A stretch of DNA of 64,000 nt from Pseudisothecium myosuroides. Its lineage: Eukaryota; Streptophyta; Bryopsida; Hypnales; Lembophyllaceae. Both the position numbers and the translations under genes were made by a program. The stretch covers positions 8,184,001-8,248,000 of the forward strand of contig OX637296.1 of assembly GCA_951799445.1 (NCBI GenBank). Direction: 5' to 3'. The notes beneath the pieces were generated by a model, which was not told the origin of the DNA, made no database searches, and was given only the letters and a program-made list of their open reading frames with translations. Positions 36,259 to 47,902 of the stretch are shown piece after piece (position 1 is the stretch's first letter; the number at the start of each line of letters is the position of its first letter).

Positions 36259-37416
36259 TTAACCCCTAAAAGACCAATACTACAAGATAAAGAGGTGTTT
36301 TAAGGGAGTTTGTAAGTATAGTCCTAGATATAAGATTATAAGTAATGACCTTTAAGGAGATTTTTAGTAAAAATTTACTAGAAATACATGTGTTTTTAAT
36401 AAAAATTTACTGAAAATCTCTTAAAAGGTCATTACTTATAATCTTATGTCTAGGACTAAACTTAAAATTTCACTTAAAACACCCCTTTCTCTTGTAATGC
36501 AATGAGCCCACTTTAAATTGTTTGAGAACTTAGGCAACCTCTATTGACTTCATAATTATAAAGTTTTGCATGAAATTTTAACGATGGATGCTAATCATCA
36601 TAATCTATGTGCGGAGTTTTGTTTTCATGTCATTCCAGTAAATATTGCAAAAAATAGAATTGTTTTTTTTTATTTTAATGTCAAATTGTGCAACAAAAAT
36701 ATGTTTTAAAACAAATCAATTACTCTTTTGGATTGTATAAATTGATGCCTATTCAAAAAAATTTAACCATTCAATTCCAAATAATGAGGTGAAAGTTATA
36801 AGTTTTATAATGCAGTTAAGAAGTTAAGAAGTTTTATAATGCAGACAATGAAGGTAGAAAAAAACATATAAAGTCATCTTTTGCATTCAATTTTGAAAAT
36901 GTTCAAATAAAAACAAAAATAAAGGACACTGATTGTTTATTGGAAGATTTTCGTCATTGAGATTAACATTTTTTTCAATTTTGTGTAAATATTATTAGTG
37001 TTTAATTTTTTCCTTCATTCAATACTGCTTTACACTTTATAATTTTTGGAAAGATGGATATGAAAGTTGTTTTGGTTAAAAAAAATATTATATTCTCAAT
37101 CCGCTTTCCAACATTTTGACTAAAATGCACAAGTAATAGGAAATGTATGTATTTTTCTTAAAATGTTGAAGACAAACTTCACTTTTTGGAAGGGCTAGAG
37201 AAAACTACATTTTGAAGTTTAGGCACATTGAACTTGCAAGTGATGGAGATGTTCACTCTAAAATCTTGGAATGATTTACTTGAAAAAGTTAACCAAAGGA
37301 TCCTATAGTTGGATTTGTAAAAAACTAAATATAGATAAAGATTTTAGCCTCGTTTTGAAGATGAATATTTTGAAGCAATTTTGGACCTCTAAATATAAAA
37401 GAACTTTAGGGGTTAA
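36259..37416. mobile_element. TTAA piggyBac-like element carrying a CACTA MITE
   Basis: TTAA CCCCTAAAAGACC at 36259 and ACTTTAGGGG TTAA ending 37416. A 222-bp MITE is inserted 15 bp inside the left terminus; without it the element is about 930 bp, matching subfamily A sizes. Non-coding. Confidence 0.68.
36278..36499. mobile_element. CACTA-type MITE copy 2
   Basis: 222 bp, inverted ends TACTACAAGATAAAGAGGTG / CATTACAAGAGAAAGGGGTG, flanked by CAA (36275..36277 and 36500..36502). Same length and body as 56035..56256. Confidence 0.82.
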
Positions 37417-37476
37417 TGAAATTGAGAATCCACGCAAAACTATTGCCCAATTGTTACAAACATGCATGCCATGTAA

Positions 37477-39294
37477 GAGCATCGCCACCGTGACTCAGTG
37501 AAGCCTCATGGGACTGCAAACTCCCGGCCTAGTCTCCAAAACATTCCCTACAATGGCGCTAGAAGAGAGATTTTTGCCACCGGGTGCGGCCAATTTTTGC
37601 AGGAGTACTGCAACAAAGCATGGACAGGGAATACCTGAAGAGACCGGTGTTGACTGACATCCGATCACTTTGTGTTCAATTTTGGTAAACTCCAACCAAT
37701 AATGACTTTGGTCATTGTTATTCAAAAAAATTAAAATTAAAATAATGCAGTAACGACAATAGTAATAACTGTCTTTTGAGTGGATAGTGACAAACCGTGG
37801 CATTTTGAGAAAAGCATACATGAATTACAAAAGGGGTACATGTGTCATTTTTGCAGTGGTTGTTACCCTTTTACACAAATTCTGAAAGGGGTACATTTTT
37901 TGATAAATGTAAAACTTTTACATATAAAAATTCTCAAAGGGTGAATGTGTAGTTTTTATTTATTTTTTAAAACTTCAAAATTTCCATTCCAAAAAAAACA
38001 GAAGAACTACATAATACAAGAATTAGAACTATATCCACAGCACTCTCCAAAAAAAAATCAGCTGCATATGTGCACATCAAATCCAAAAGAATTACATGCT
38101 TGAATTCTCCTCAAACCCATAGAACTTTCAACCCTATTTTCAAAACCCAAATTCAATATGGGCCATTAATTTGTTACATCCTGCATAAACTGAGCATTGT
38201 GAGCAGTTAACCAGAGGATCACATTGATCATATTGCACAATTAACACGAACCTATTCACCAAACCCTAATCCAATAAAAAAAAAACAGAAACACCATTGA
38301 ATTCACTCAGAACACCATCAAATTCACGGCCTAACTCTTGTCATAGCAGAAACGAATATGTTAAGCACGCGATCACTGACATGTTTAGCACACTCAAATA
38401 GCTTTTGTCATAGCAGAAACCAAACCAAAGCATTAAAAAAATACTCCAACACCAGATCACGTAATAAAGTCAAAACAAAAAAATGTCACTTGCATTGCAC
38501 AGCGCCACAAATCTTTCCACCGCTACTCCAATGCAGCTCAAGGCAATCTCAAAGCAAATAAAAAAGCATAGCTCTCTGTGTCTCTTCCAAAAATACGTGC
38601 AACAAACCAAACTTCTTTGCCGCATCCTTTTCGGCCCAAAACTAAAACTTTTCAATCCCAAAACAGCTCTCCGCATGGATGCATTTGTAATCCTTGCGAT
38701 GGCCTGGCTAACCTCAACACTATAGCACCGTTTCCAACTTGCGCCCCTGTCTTAAACCTTTTTCCAAAATCACCAAATCAAGCGGCGCTCATCTCGTTCA
38801 AAAGCCAATAAAAATAATACGACAAGAACGACAGACGATGACGCAAGCACGCACGACGCTCTTCCCAAGCGAAGCTCTCTTGCAAAGTACTCCGATGCAC
38901 ACAAGCACACCAACGCAGCTCTAGCTCAAAGTTGTCTCAATAATCCTAGTTTGTAGCCCTAGTCTGTGCCCCACAGCGGACCAACAGTTGCGATGATTCT
39001 CGGTGAATGGCTTCCATTTTCTTTTTTAAAATTCAGATCGACGACAGGGGAGGGGGGTCTTTTTTTTCTAATCTGATCTACGGCTGCTAATTTTCCACTC
39101 GGGGAAGGGGGGCAGTGCAGGGCTGGTCGCATCTTTTCAGGGGATAGTAGCGCACTGAACTCGAGGTGTATTTTGGGGAGCGAATTCGTCGGGCCACCGT
39201 GTAGGGTCTTGAGTGGCCGGGCACATCATCCAATTTGGAGCCCAACATGAGAGGTTTCCTGTGGGGATTTGACCGCCCCATGGTGGCAATGCTC
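37477..39294. mobile_element. PIF/Harbinger-like element (GAGCATC family) copy 2, 1.8 kb
   Basis: Ends GAGCATCGCCACCGTG and reverse complement of GAGCATTGCCACCATG, flanked by TAA (37474..37476 and 39295..39297). The interior has frames up to about 110 codons without transposase motifs, so it is probably non-autonomous. Around 38340..38430 TTGTCATAGCAGAAAC occurs twice. Confidence 0.68.
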
Positions 39295-39379
39295 TAACTA
39301 GATTAAATTTAAGCTTGGCAAAATTGCCGATTATATCCAATATCATGCCAAATTTTTTGGATGGAATAATAGCTAGATA

Positions 39380-39460
39380 CACCCTCTATTTCAAAATAAT
39401 ACAGATGTTTCCTTTATATTTTATAAAGGAAACTCTGGTATTATTCTAAGATAAAGGGAG
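39380..39460. mobile_element. Stowaway-like (Tc1/mariner) MITE
   Basis: 81 bp: CACCCTCTATTTCAAAATAA at the left, TATTCTAAGATAAAGGGAG at the right, flanked by TA (39378..39379 and 39461..39462). The CTCCCTC-type terminus and TA target match plant Stowaway elements. The centre is a hairpin (TTTCCTTTAT / ATAAAGGAAA). Confidence 0.78.
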
Positions 39461-39630
39461 TAGTTTGTATTTTTATTACACCCTTCTCTTCATGTACAAA
39501 TGTCAGCGCAGAGGTTCAAACTTGGTTTGGGTTGCTTAGTAAAGATGACCCTGCAAAATTTTAGTAGTTGTGATTTCACTTCCTTGAGCAAATGTTGATG
39601 GAATTCTTGTTTCTGAAAAAAAAATATATA

Positions 39631-40040
39631 AGGTAGCCTGCTCTAAAAGTTCCCATCTCCTTCAAATTACCCCTACAATTAGCTATAGAATGGAAATGAG
39701 GTGATCCTTAAATAGACCACTTTAGCCATTGAGTGAATCGAGAAAAAATATTTTTTATTGCAAGAGCTGATCGTTGTCTTTGATTTCTTCACATTTCTTT
39801 ACAAGTTGCAAGTGGACAGATTTTGGGAGGCCTATGCCAAGTCACAAATAGGTGCCTATACCCCAAATCTTTGAAAATTCATAAATAATTCAAAAATGCT
39901 TGGAAAAATACCAACCACTAAGCTAAGTTCCACATCTATTTTTCTTTCTCTGAAAAATGAGCTAATAATACTTATGTCCATAGAAACCTATGAAAAAGGC
40001 ACACCAATACATAAATGGTCGCTTTTAGAGCAGACTATCT
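39631..40040. mobile_element. Inverted-repeat MITE with TA flanks
   Basis: Ends AGGTAGCCTGCTCTAAAAG and reverse complement of AGATAGTCTGCTCTAAAAG, flanked by TA. Non-coding, about 410 bp. No other copy seen in the window. Confidence 0.6.
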
Positions 40041-40042
40041 TA

Positions 40043-41572
40043 TTGGGGTTGGTTCAATGTGCGTATTATGGCTAATAACTACATTCTGGAAGAGCTCATA
40101 TATTGGACCCTGCTGGATGGATGCAAGAAAGACCCGTACTATTTGGCGTCACACTTGAAGTGCCGGAATTCTTATGGGCCTTAAATTTTTGAGCTCGATG
40201 CGGACTTACTTCAAAAAAAATTTAAAGAAGGCTATCTTAATAGTACTGAGACCACTTATTTTTTAGAAATTTAAAAAATTAGTTTTCTAATTAAATTTTA
40301 ATTTGGCTAATTTGTCACACTTTGCGGTTTAGGGATTTTTAGTACTCGGGAGTATCCGAAATTAATGATCTAGAGCTGAAATTTTTGTGGTATATTTCCA
40401 TAGTAGGAAGTCATATTTCTACCAAAGGAAATTTAAAAATATTTTATTTTATGTCCTCCACATGTGTGTGAACAAGGCTCCCTTGCACGCGCATTTTTGA
40501 ATATTGAAGATGGTTTTAAGATCATTATTTTGGTGAAATCTCTTCATCATAAAGTTCTTCTAAATGGACAATTTTTAGTTCTTTTAAAAATTTCTTTTCC
40601 TATTTTTTACAAATTAAAATATGACAGTATCTATTTTCCTGAGATTTTACTAGTTCATGAGACTTCTCTAGTTCTCCTACTTAGAGATTTTTTTTTCTAT
40701 GTTTTTCCTTCCAAGGGTACCTTCTTCTTAAAGGTATATACATTAAAAATGTTTTTCATATTTAAATTTTTTTTTTTTTCTAATTATATAGTACTCTCAA
40801 AAGAAAGCACAAGTATTGTAGAAAACGCTACAAAAAACGGTCGGTCTTTCTTGCAAGCAGTTTCAATTGGGTGCGGTTGATTGTCTAATTCAACTGAATT
40901 GGAGCTTCAAGGGGGTCAAGTGTTGGTGCTTGTTCATTGGGTCGAAGAATTAGTAAGGTAGAAGCACCAGTTACCATCCATGTTCCAGAACTCGTTTTTT
41001 GCAATAGCACTCCAATCCACTCATTAGGAGACCAAGCTACAATGACTAAGTGGTTTTGTGGCAATTGCAGACTAGTGCATGTGGAAGCGGATACTATTCG
41101 GAAATGGGGCCCTTTGAGGATGGGCAATGGGTGCTTCCGGTCTTTGCACTTTGACCAAGCTTTCTAAAAGTAGTTTCTAAAATTCAAGAGTTTTCCTTTC
41201 AGCATCTCCCAATCTCTCATTTGCCTTCCATTTTGACCATTTATTTTCCATGCTAGCTTCATGGTCTGCCCAACATGGCATAAACAGATGGTTACTAGTG
41301 CTTCTACCTTACATTCTAGCTTTGAACTTGGATGGTTGGTCTTTTTGCATTGAGAGATTACATGAATTATCAATTTTGATGAATTGACAATATTCCATGC
41401 ATCCTTTTGACATTTACATTCATACACAAATTGCCAATTATAGCCATGCCGGAGTCAGTCAAGCCTCTTGTGCTTGCATTGTACTTTGGTCAAACAAATT
41501 TTGTAGTGCAAGCCAATTGCAATGATGCATTTGCACTGTGCCTATTTGCTTCTTTACCAAAACCACTCCTAA
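40043..41572. other. Intergenic DNA, no gene supported
   Basis: A 138-codon frame at 40464..40880 is low-complexity (Phe, Leu, Ile, Lys from T and A runs) and lacks motifs, so it is not called. 40885..41570 has more even composition but no recognisable product. Confidence 0.4.
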
Positions 41573-42470
41573 GAGCATCCTTAGTCCTAACAATATATTG
41601 ACCCTCCAAATGTATTTTTAAGTTTTGAATGGTCTATAATTAAAACTTGAAATTTCTATCATTGAAAGCACATCCAAAAGCACTTTGAGTAGGTACAAGA
41701 AAGTTCAAATTTATACATTAAACAACTACTTCAAAAGCAAGGTAAAAGTCTGAGATGATAAACGTCTTGGCAAATCATGGTTACCAAATCAAAATTAGGA
41801 AATTGACACTGCACATGTGGCCTCCTCAAAGCGCTTTTGGATGTATTTCTAATGATACAAATTTCAAGTTCTCATTATAAACCATTTAACCCCTAAAGGA
41901 CTGTGGTCCCTTCGGGGGACAAATAAGATTTTGGGCAGGTACCTACGGGCTGAATTTTTGTTGTTATTTTTTGAAACTTTTTTTGAAGATAGATAAGCTG
42001 ATAAGCTTTGTGAGTATATAATTTTTTTCATAATTGGTGCCCAAAAACAAAAGTTACAACCAAATAAGCTTTAAGAATGAATTTTTTTTTTTTTTTTTTT
42101 TTTCCTAGACTCTCAACTCAATTTTTCACTATAAAGATTTAAATCTCAAAACTCTGTAGTGCAAAAAATTTAAGTTAAAAATGTTCAAAGTCAAAAAATC
42201 TAGTCCCACAATGTACTGAAAAACTTGTTTTTTTCACTTGAAACGAAGATATCTTGAAATCTGTGAGGTCAAAAATTCAGAAATTTTTTCCATACATTTC
42301 CATGCTAGTAAGGTGTGAGATCCTATGTTTAGATGTGAAAAAAAACAATATTCAATTTTTTTAACTTTTTGCTACAGAATGGCAATTTCGGGTATTTTTT
42401 GGCATTAAAAAGGCCTTGGTCTTTTAGGGGTTAAAACTTAGAAATACATTTGGAGGGCCATTATACCATT
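41573..42470. mobile_element. GAGCATC-family MITE with a TTAA element inside
   Basis: Starts GAGCATCCTTAG after TAA (41570..41572). It is palindromic like 43065..43437; the right arm is split by the TTAA element at 41886..42434 and fades at about 42470 without a clean terminus. Confidence 0.6.
41886..42434. mobile_element. TTAA piggyBac-like element with readable empty site
   Basis: TTAA CCCCTAAAGGACTG at the left, GGTCTTTTAGGGG TTAA at the right, 549 bp including TTAA. Contains an 18-base or longer T run near 42080 and subfamily A sequence. It sits in one arm of a palindromic MITE whose opposite arm shows the uninterrupted site with a single TTAA-equivalent. Confidence 0.78.
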
Positions 42471-42674
42471 AAGGTACACACATCCATTCCCACCTGTGCA
42501 CCCAATTCTGTCCTCATGTATCAATGAAGTAACTATCCTAGAAAGAAAATGTGCACCATTAGAGGAGATTCGGGCTTCTAAAAAACTACAAGTTTCCGGA
42601 CTGTAGGGAACTCTGCAGGAATGCTAGGACGCTACCAAATCATCAGCCTCACGTGGCCAAGCGACTACGACATC

Positions 42675-42740
42675 GAATTTTATTTTTGAATTTTATTTTT
42701 TGAATTTTATTTTTTGAATTTTATTTTTTGAATTTTTTTA
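42675..42740. repeat. 14-bp tandem repeat
   Basis: GAATTTTATTTTTT units at 42675, 42688, 42702, 42716 and 42730. Confidence 0.85.
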
Positions 42741-43064
42741 AAGTATTCTTTTAAAATTTTAATAACTTTTTTATTTTATTTATTTATTTTTTAATTATTA
42801 TTATTTTTTGACAGTAAGGGGCTGATTCCCAGTATCGTAAACAATCCTGAAACGGTCTTCCAGAGGCTCAGATCTCCTCTAATGCATTCATATACAAGGG
42901 AGGAATTCTTAATGGGACAAGAATGGGTATATTAGGACCGAGGATGCTCTTTTGTCAAAAGTTACAACGGTAAGCACAAGTCAGACCCCCTTACTTTAAG
43001 GACTTCCAACATTCAAGAATTGAAATAAAAGGTATGTCTAAATATGAGAACTTCCAGCTACTAA

Positions 43065-43437
43065 GAGCATCCTTAGTAATAACGGTATATTGGCCTACAT
43101 GGTATATTTTTAACTTTTGCATGGTGTATAATGAGAACTTGAAATTTATATCAGCGGAAGTGCATCCAAAAGCATTTTGAGTAGATGCAATTTTTACCGT
43201 GTCAATGGCCAAATCTTGCTTTGGTAATCGTGATTTGTCGAGACTTTTATAATTTCTCACTTTTACCTTGTTTTTGAAGTGGTTGTCTAATATCCAAATT
43301 TGAATTTTCTTGCACCTAGTCAAAGTGCTTTTGGATGCACTTCCAACTATACAAATTTCAAGTTCTAATTATACACCGTGCAAAAGTTAAAAGTATACCG
43401 TGTGGGCCAATATACCATTAGGACTAAGCGGATGCCC
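43065..43437. mobile_element. GAGCATC-family foldback MITE (PIF/Harbinger-like)
   Basis: 373 bp flanked by TAA (43062..43064, 43438..43440). Long inverted arms: GAGCATCCTTAGTAATAACG and GGCATCCGCTTAGTCCTAAT (reverse strand), continuing through GGTATATTGGCC. The two halves pair over more than 100 bp. Confidence 0.72.
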
Positions 43438-44200
43438 TAACCGATTAACTGAATGTTTGGCATAGTTTCACTTCAAAGGAAAGGAAAATCCAAACTATGG
43501 TACTATATCACAAGTACAACGCATGTGTATGGTTGTATTAACCCTGGAACGCTGTCGGCACCATTTAGTGGCGTTTGGATGACAATCTAGGGAGTTGCAA
43601 AGCTATTCAAAGCATTTTTTCATCCCCCTTTCTGTGTTGACTTTTTATGGTGGTTTATGAAGAGTATCCAATTGAGTTTGTAGTCTTTCTAGTGTTTGTC
43701 TTCACTTAAATGAGAAGTTGTTAAAAAAACGGATCAAAAAATATGTTATTTTAGTGTATTTTGGGAAATTGTTGCTTCTTGCTCTAAATTTGAAATTTCT
43801 CCACCAAAATGATATTTTTTGAATTAGAGACCAACTAACAAAATAAAGGTCATCTACTCTAGTTTCTACCCCAATTTGAATTTTGAAAAAATTCCTAATA
43901 TTGAATATTTTATTGCAATTTGAACTTTGGATGTATTTTCGATGTCTACTATTTTCTAATTATAGAATGACATGGAAATTGAGTTTACACCATGATGTTT
44001 GTCATTGTAATATACACACATGGTGAAATTTTCAGATTTTTTGAAATAATTTTCTATTTGATGTGATTTTTCACTTTATCTTCAAAAAAAATTCAAAAAA
44101 ATCAAATTTCCACAAAAAAAATCTAAATTCTTGTGTGAAATAAATAAAACATGTAATTTCATCTCTGAAAAATAAATATAAAAAATTTCATACATATCTA

Positions 44201-44441
44201 CACTGAATAGTGAAATTGAGTTGCCTTGACAATTAGGTTGCCTTACCCCAAAGAAGTTACCTCATAGCTAATGTTTGTCCAGATGGAGGCACATGCCAGT
44301 CTGTAATCCCAACTAGTACACCAACTCATGCCACATACATAGCTCTTACATTACCGCATCCTTATAAAGTAATTGTACATATTGATATAGTGTAGAATAT
44401 CAATAAATTAGTGTGGGGCAACCTAATTTCACTATTTAGTG
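44201..44441. mobile_element. TA-flanked CACTRAA MITE, family T copy 1
   Basis: Inverted ends CACTGAATAGTGAAATTGAG / CACTAAATAGTGAAATTAGG, flanked by TA. Comparison with the uninterrupted sister at 50174..50913 (CATATCTAGTTGC) shows a single TA at the target. Confidence 0.75.
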
Positions 44442-44469
44442 TAGTTGCAAAATGGCAGCTAACTAAGTA

Positions 44470-44781
44470 CACTAAAAAGGGTATTTAGTGTTGGATTACA
44501 TTTAGTGTAATTACCACCCTACTTGACCCTACACTAAATGTCAATTTTAGGACGATTAGTGTAGTGCTAAACTTCAATGCACCGCCTTCGCCTTCTCTTC
44601 CCTTCTACCTTCCTTTAATAAGTTCTAACACTAAATGTAAACATTTTCGGATTTCAGATTTACCATAGAGTATATTTAATGTTAGAAATTACATTTAATG
44701 TTACTTACTTTAGTAGGCTTAATGATATTTAGTGTCATGGTTCGCAAATAGTGTTGCCAACACTAAATACCCTTTTTAGTG
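44470..44781. mobile_element. TA-flanked CACTAAA MITE, family T copy 2
   Basis: Perfect inverted ends starting CACTAAAAAGGGTATTTAGT, flanked by TA, 312 bp, non-coding. The interior repeats ACACTAAATGT-like motifs. Confidence 0.78.
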
Positions 44782-45029
44782 TAATGGGGAGTGAGGCTTG
44801 AAATCAATGGTCATGGGTCCGTCATTTAGGAATTAATCACTCTTGAGTAACTGACTGTACTGTCACAGGAGTGATGAGTTTACTTGCGCACTTTTAGCAG
44901 TTGAGGCTGTTGAAGTGTTCAGCTCCGAGTAAGTCAGAACGTATTAAATGCTACCAAAAAACACGTATTAAATGCAGTAGTCAATACTACCAACTAACAA
45001 ATAAATAAGACATGGCAAACCCCAGTATC

Positions 45030-45083
45030 AATTACACATTGGTTTTTCCATTTGTTCAAAAAAAAAAAAAAATTACACATTGG
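45030..45083 (+). mobile_element. Extremely short LINE-type retroinsertion with target duplication
   Basis: A 13-bp direct repeat AATTACACATTGG (45030..45042 and 45071..45083) encloses TTTTTCCATTTGTTC plus an A run. TCCATTTGTTC also occurs at the 3' end, before the poly(A), of the minus-strand LINE at 54152. This fits a copy truncated to almost nothing but tail. Confidence 0.55.
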
Positions 45084-45097
45084 CTCATTCGATTGCA

Positions 45098-45357
45098 GGA
45101 CGCTAAATTAGTGGGACCAGCAAGGTGAAAACACAAGTTCTCGGGGGTAAAAGTAAAATCTTGTCTCCTATTTGAGCCATGTCTAGGGTATGTTGTAGAT
45201 CTCTCCTAGCTAATTTGGGGTCTCTGACCGCTTTTATGAATTCAAAATTTTCAAAAAAAATTGTGTGAAAAATAAAAAAATCTTGCGTTTTCCCCCACCA
45301 TAAAATTCCTGTGTTTTCACCCTGCTAGTCCCACTTCATGAAACTCATTTAGCATCC
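45098..45357. mobile_element. Family E inverted-repeat MITE, copy 3
   Basis: Ends AGGACGCTAAAT and reverse complement of AGGATGCTAAAT, then GTGGGACCAGCAGGG-type inner repeats on both sides. Interior shared with 48917..49198. Non-coding. Confidence 0.62.
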
Positions 45358-45424
45358 TACCATTCAATTTAGTATGTGTAAGTAACTCTTTATAATGGAT
45401 TCAAAACGGATTGGTAGCCACTAG

Positions 45425-45644
45425 TTAATCCTTGAACGTTGGGTAGGTGACCGTGGAAATCATCCCTTCTACCACTGTATAACATCATCTTCTTTAAAAA
45501 AAACAAAAGTACTCACTGGAGATCAAACTATTGTTCATGATCTCCCCTTTCCACACAAAATTCCGAAGATAAATGGTTGCACTTTTTTCCTACGTAGAAG
45601 GATTCATCGACCAAATAATGGCCGGGGCATCGTTTATAGGTTAA
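45425..45644. mobile_element. TTAA-flanked MITE, subfamily B copy 2
   Basis: TTAATCCTTGAACG at the left, CGTTTATAGG TTAA at the right. Body aligns with 5186..5415. Confidence 0.55.
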
Positions 45645-45919
45645 GGTTGGACCACCCATTCCCAATTAGGGCCCCTTATCCAACTTGTAGGATGTAGCTA
45701 TTTCCAATCAAGGCTCGAACAAATTTCCAACCAAACCTAGGAATGGGTTTTTTTTCTCCTTTTCAAAGTTGGGACAAATAAAGTCATGATACATGTTCCG
45801 AAGTGCATGGTAAGTAGTGAGCGGGAAAGTAGTTTTAGAATAGTTGAAATTGGAAGAGTCTAAACGTTGGCTATGGATTCTGATACCTTTTTGAATTTCT
45901 CCTAAAATTCATAGTAAAT

Positions 45920-46851
45920 TTAACCCCTAAAGGACCATTGTCCCTTCGGGGGACAAATGTGTTTTTGGGCAGGTCCCTATGGGCTGAAATTTTGTCATGA
46001 TTTTTTGAAACTTTTTTTGGAGATAGAAAAACTGATAAGCTTTGTGGGAATATAATTTTTTTCACAATCGGTGCCCGGGAAAAAAAGTTATGACCAAATA
46101 AGCTCAAAACAAGGGATGGGGGGCAGCCCGGGCAGCAAAAAAAAATGGACAAAAATTTGAATTTTTTTTTTAATATTTTTTTCCTCATAGATTATATTTT
46201 TGTCTATTTGGAAAGATTTGATTCATTTCATTTGAATTTGTTATGAGAAAGTTATGGACATTCTTGTTTTTCAGGCAGTTAGAGCATCTTCTTGAAAAAA
46301 ATAACTTACAAGATTCCTTTCTGAATGCAGTTTTTGAATTTTTGAATTTTTTCTTACATGGTCTAATTTACTTGCTAGAACAATCTCACCATTGGGATTA
46401 GTGCATTTTTATTCCATCTAAAATATATGAATATTTTAGATTTTCCTTCTATCTCGTACCTACTTCTCTTTAACAATTTTTTTAAGAATGATAATTAAGT
46501 TTTTTTGATTTTTTTTTCTTAGACTCTCAACTCAATTCTCCACTATAAAGATTTAAAGCTCGAAACTCTATAGTACAAAAAATTTAAGTTAAAAATGTTC
46601 AAAGTCAAAACATCTAGTCCCGCAATGTGCTGAAAAACTTATTTTTTTCACTTTAAAACACAGATATCTTGCAATTTGTGCAGTCAGAAATTCTAAAAAA
46701 ATTTCCACACACTCTCATACTAGTTAGGTGTAAGGTCCTACGGTTAGATGTGAAAAAAAAACAATTTTCAATTTTTTTTACTTCTTGCTATAGAAATGGC
46801 AGTTTTGAGTGTTTTTTGGTAGAAAAAAGACGTTGGTCCTTTCGGGGTTAA
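45920..46851. mobile_element. TTAA piggyBac-like element, subfamily A copy 3
   Basis: TTAA CCCCTAAAGGACC at the left and GGTCCTTTCGGGG TTAA at the right. Opposite orientation to the next copy (46960..47902), 108 bp away: the pair forms a long inverted repeat of about 0.9 kb arms. Non-coding. Confidence 0.72.
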
Positions 46852-46959
46852 AATTTTGAGAATAAAATTATGAAAAATTTGAAATACCTATATTCCTATC
46901 TTTCTATACGGGAAAAATTTGCATCACCTCATACTTTTCATGATTTGTTGCAGAATTGC

Positions 46960-47902
46960 TTAACCCCTAAAGGCCCAAGGTCTTTTTTCTGCCAAAAAAC
47001 ATTGAAAACTGCCATTTCTATAGCAAAAAGTAAAAAAAAATTAAAATTGTTTTTTTTCCACATGTAACCGTATGATCTTACAACTAATTGGTATGAGAAT
47101 GTGTGGAAAAAATTTCAGAATTTTTGACCGCACAGAATGCAAGATATCTGCGTTTAAAGTGGAAAAAACAAGTTTTTCAGCACATTGCGGGACCAGATTT
47201 TTTGTCTTTAAACATTTTTAACTTAAAATTTTTGCACTACAGCGTTTTGAGCTTTAAATCTTTATAGTGGAGAATTGAGTTGAGAGTCTAGGGAAAAAAA
47301 AGAAACTCAAAAAAACTTAATTTTCATCCTTAAAAAAATTGTTAAGTAGAAGTAGGTACAAGATAGAAGGAAAATCTAAAATATTAATATCTCTTAGATG
47401 GAATTAAAATGCACTAATCCCAATGGTGAGATTGTTCTAGCAAGTAAACTAAACCATGCCAAAAAAATAAAATTGAAAACTTTGAAAAATTGCATTCAGA
47501 AATGAGTCCTACAAGTTATTTTTTTCAAGAAGATGCTCAAACTGCCCGAAAAACAAGAATGTCCATAACTTTCTCATAATATATCCAAATGAAATGAATC
47601 AAAGCTTTCTAGATAGGCAAAAATATAATCTATCAGAAAAAAAATATTAAAAAAAAAAATTCAAATTTTTGTCCATTTTTTTTCTGCTGCCCGAGCTGCC
47701 CGCCGTCCCCTGTTTTGAGCTTATTTGGTCATAACTTTTTTTCCCGGGCATCAATTAAGAAAAAAATTACATTCCCACAAAGCTTATCAGTTTTTCTATC
47801 TCCAAAAAAAATTTCAAAAAATCAAAATACAATTTCAGCCCGTAGGTACCTGCCCGAAAACGCATTTGTCCCCCGAAGGGACAACGGGCTTTTAGGGGTT
47901 AA
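46960..47902. mobile_element. TTAA piggyBac-like element, subfamily A copy 4
   Basis: TTAA CCCCTAAAGGCCC at the left, GGGCTTTTAGGGG TTAA at the right, 943 bp. The most regular copy, useful as reference for the family. No transposase frame. Confidence 0.75.

Larger units (their letters stand above)
43538..44836. mobile_element. TTAA piggyBac-like element, subfamily D copy 1, with two nested MITEs
   Basis: TTAACCCTGGAACGC at the left; GGTCATGGGTCCGTC then AATTAA at the right. The body is the reverse complement of 50174..50913. Two TA-flanked elements (44201..44441 and 44470..44781) are inserted in it. Non-coding. Confidence 0.62.

Noticed and set aside
40464..40880. 138-codon plus-strand frame
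   Set aside because: Low-complexity Phe/Leu/Ile/Lys product from T- and A-rich DNA, without domains or splice context.
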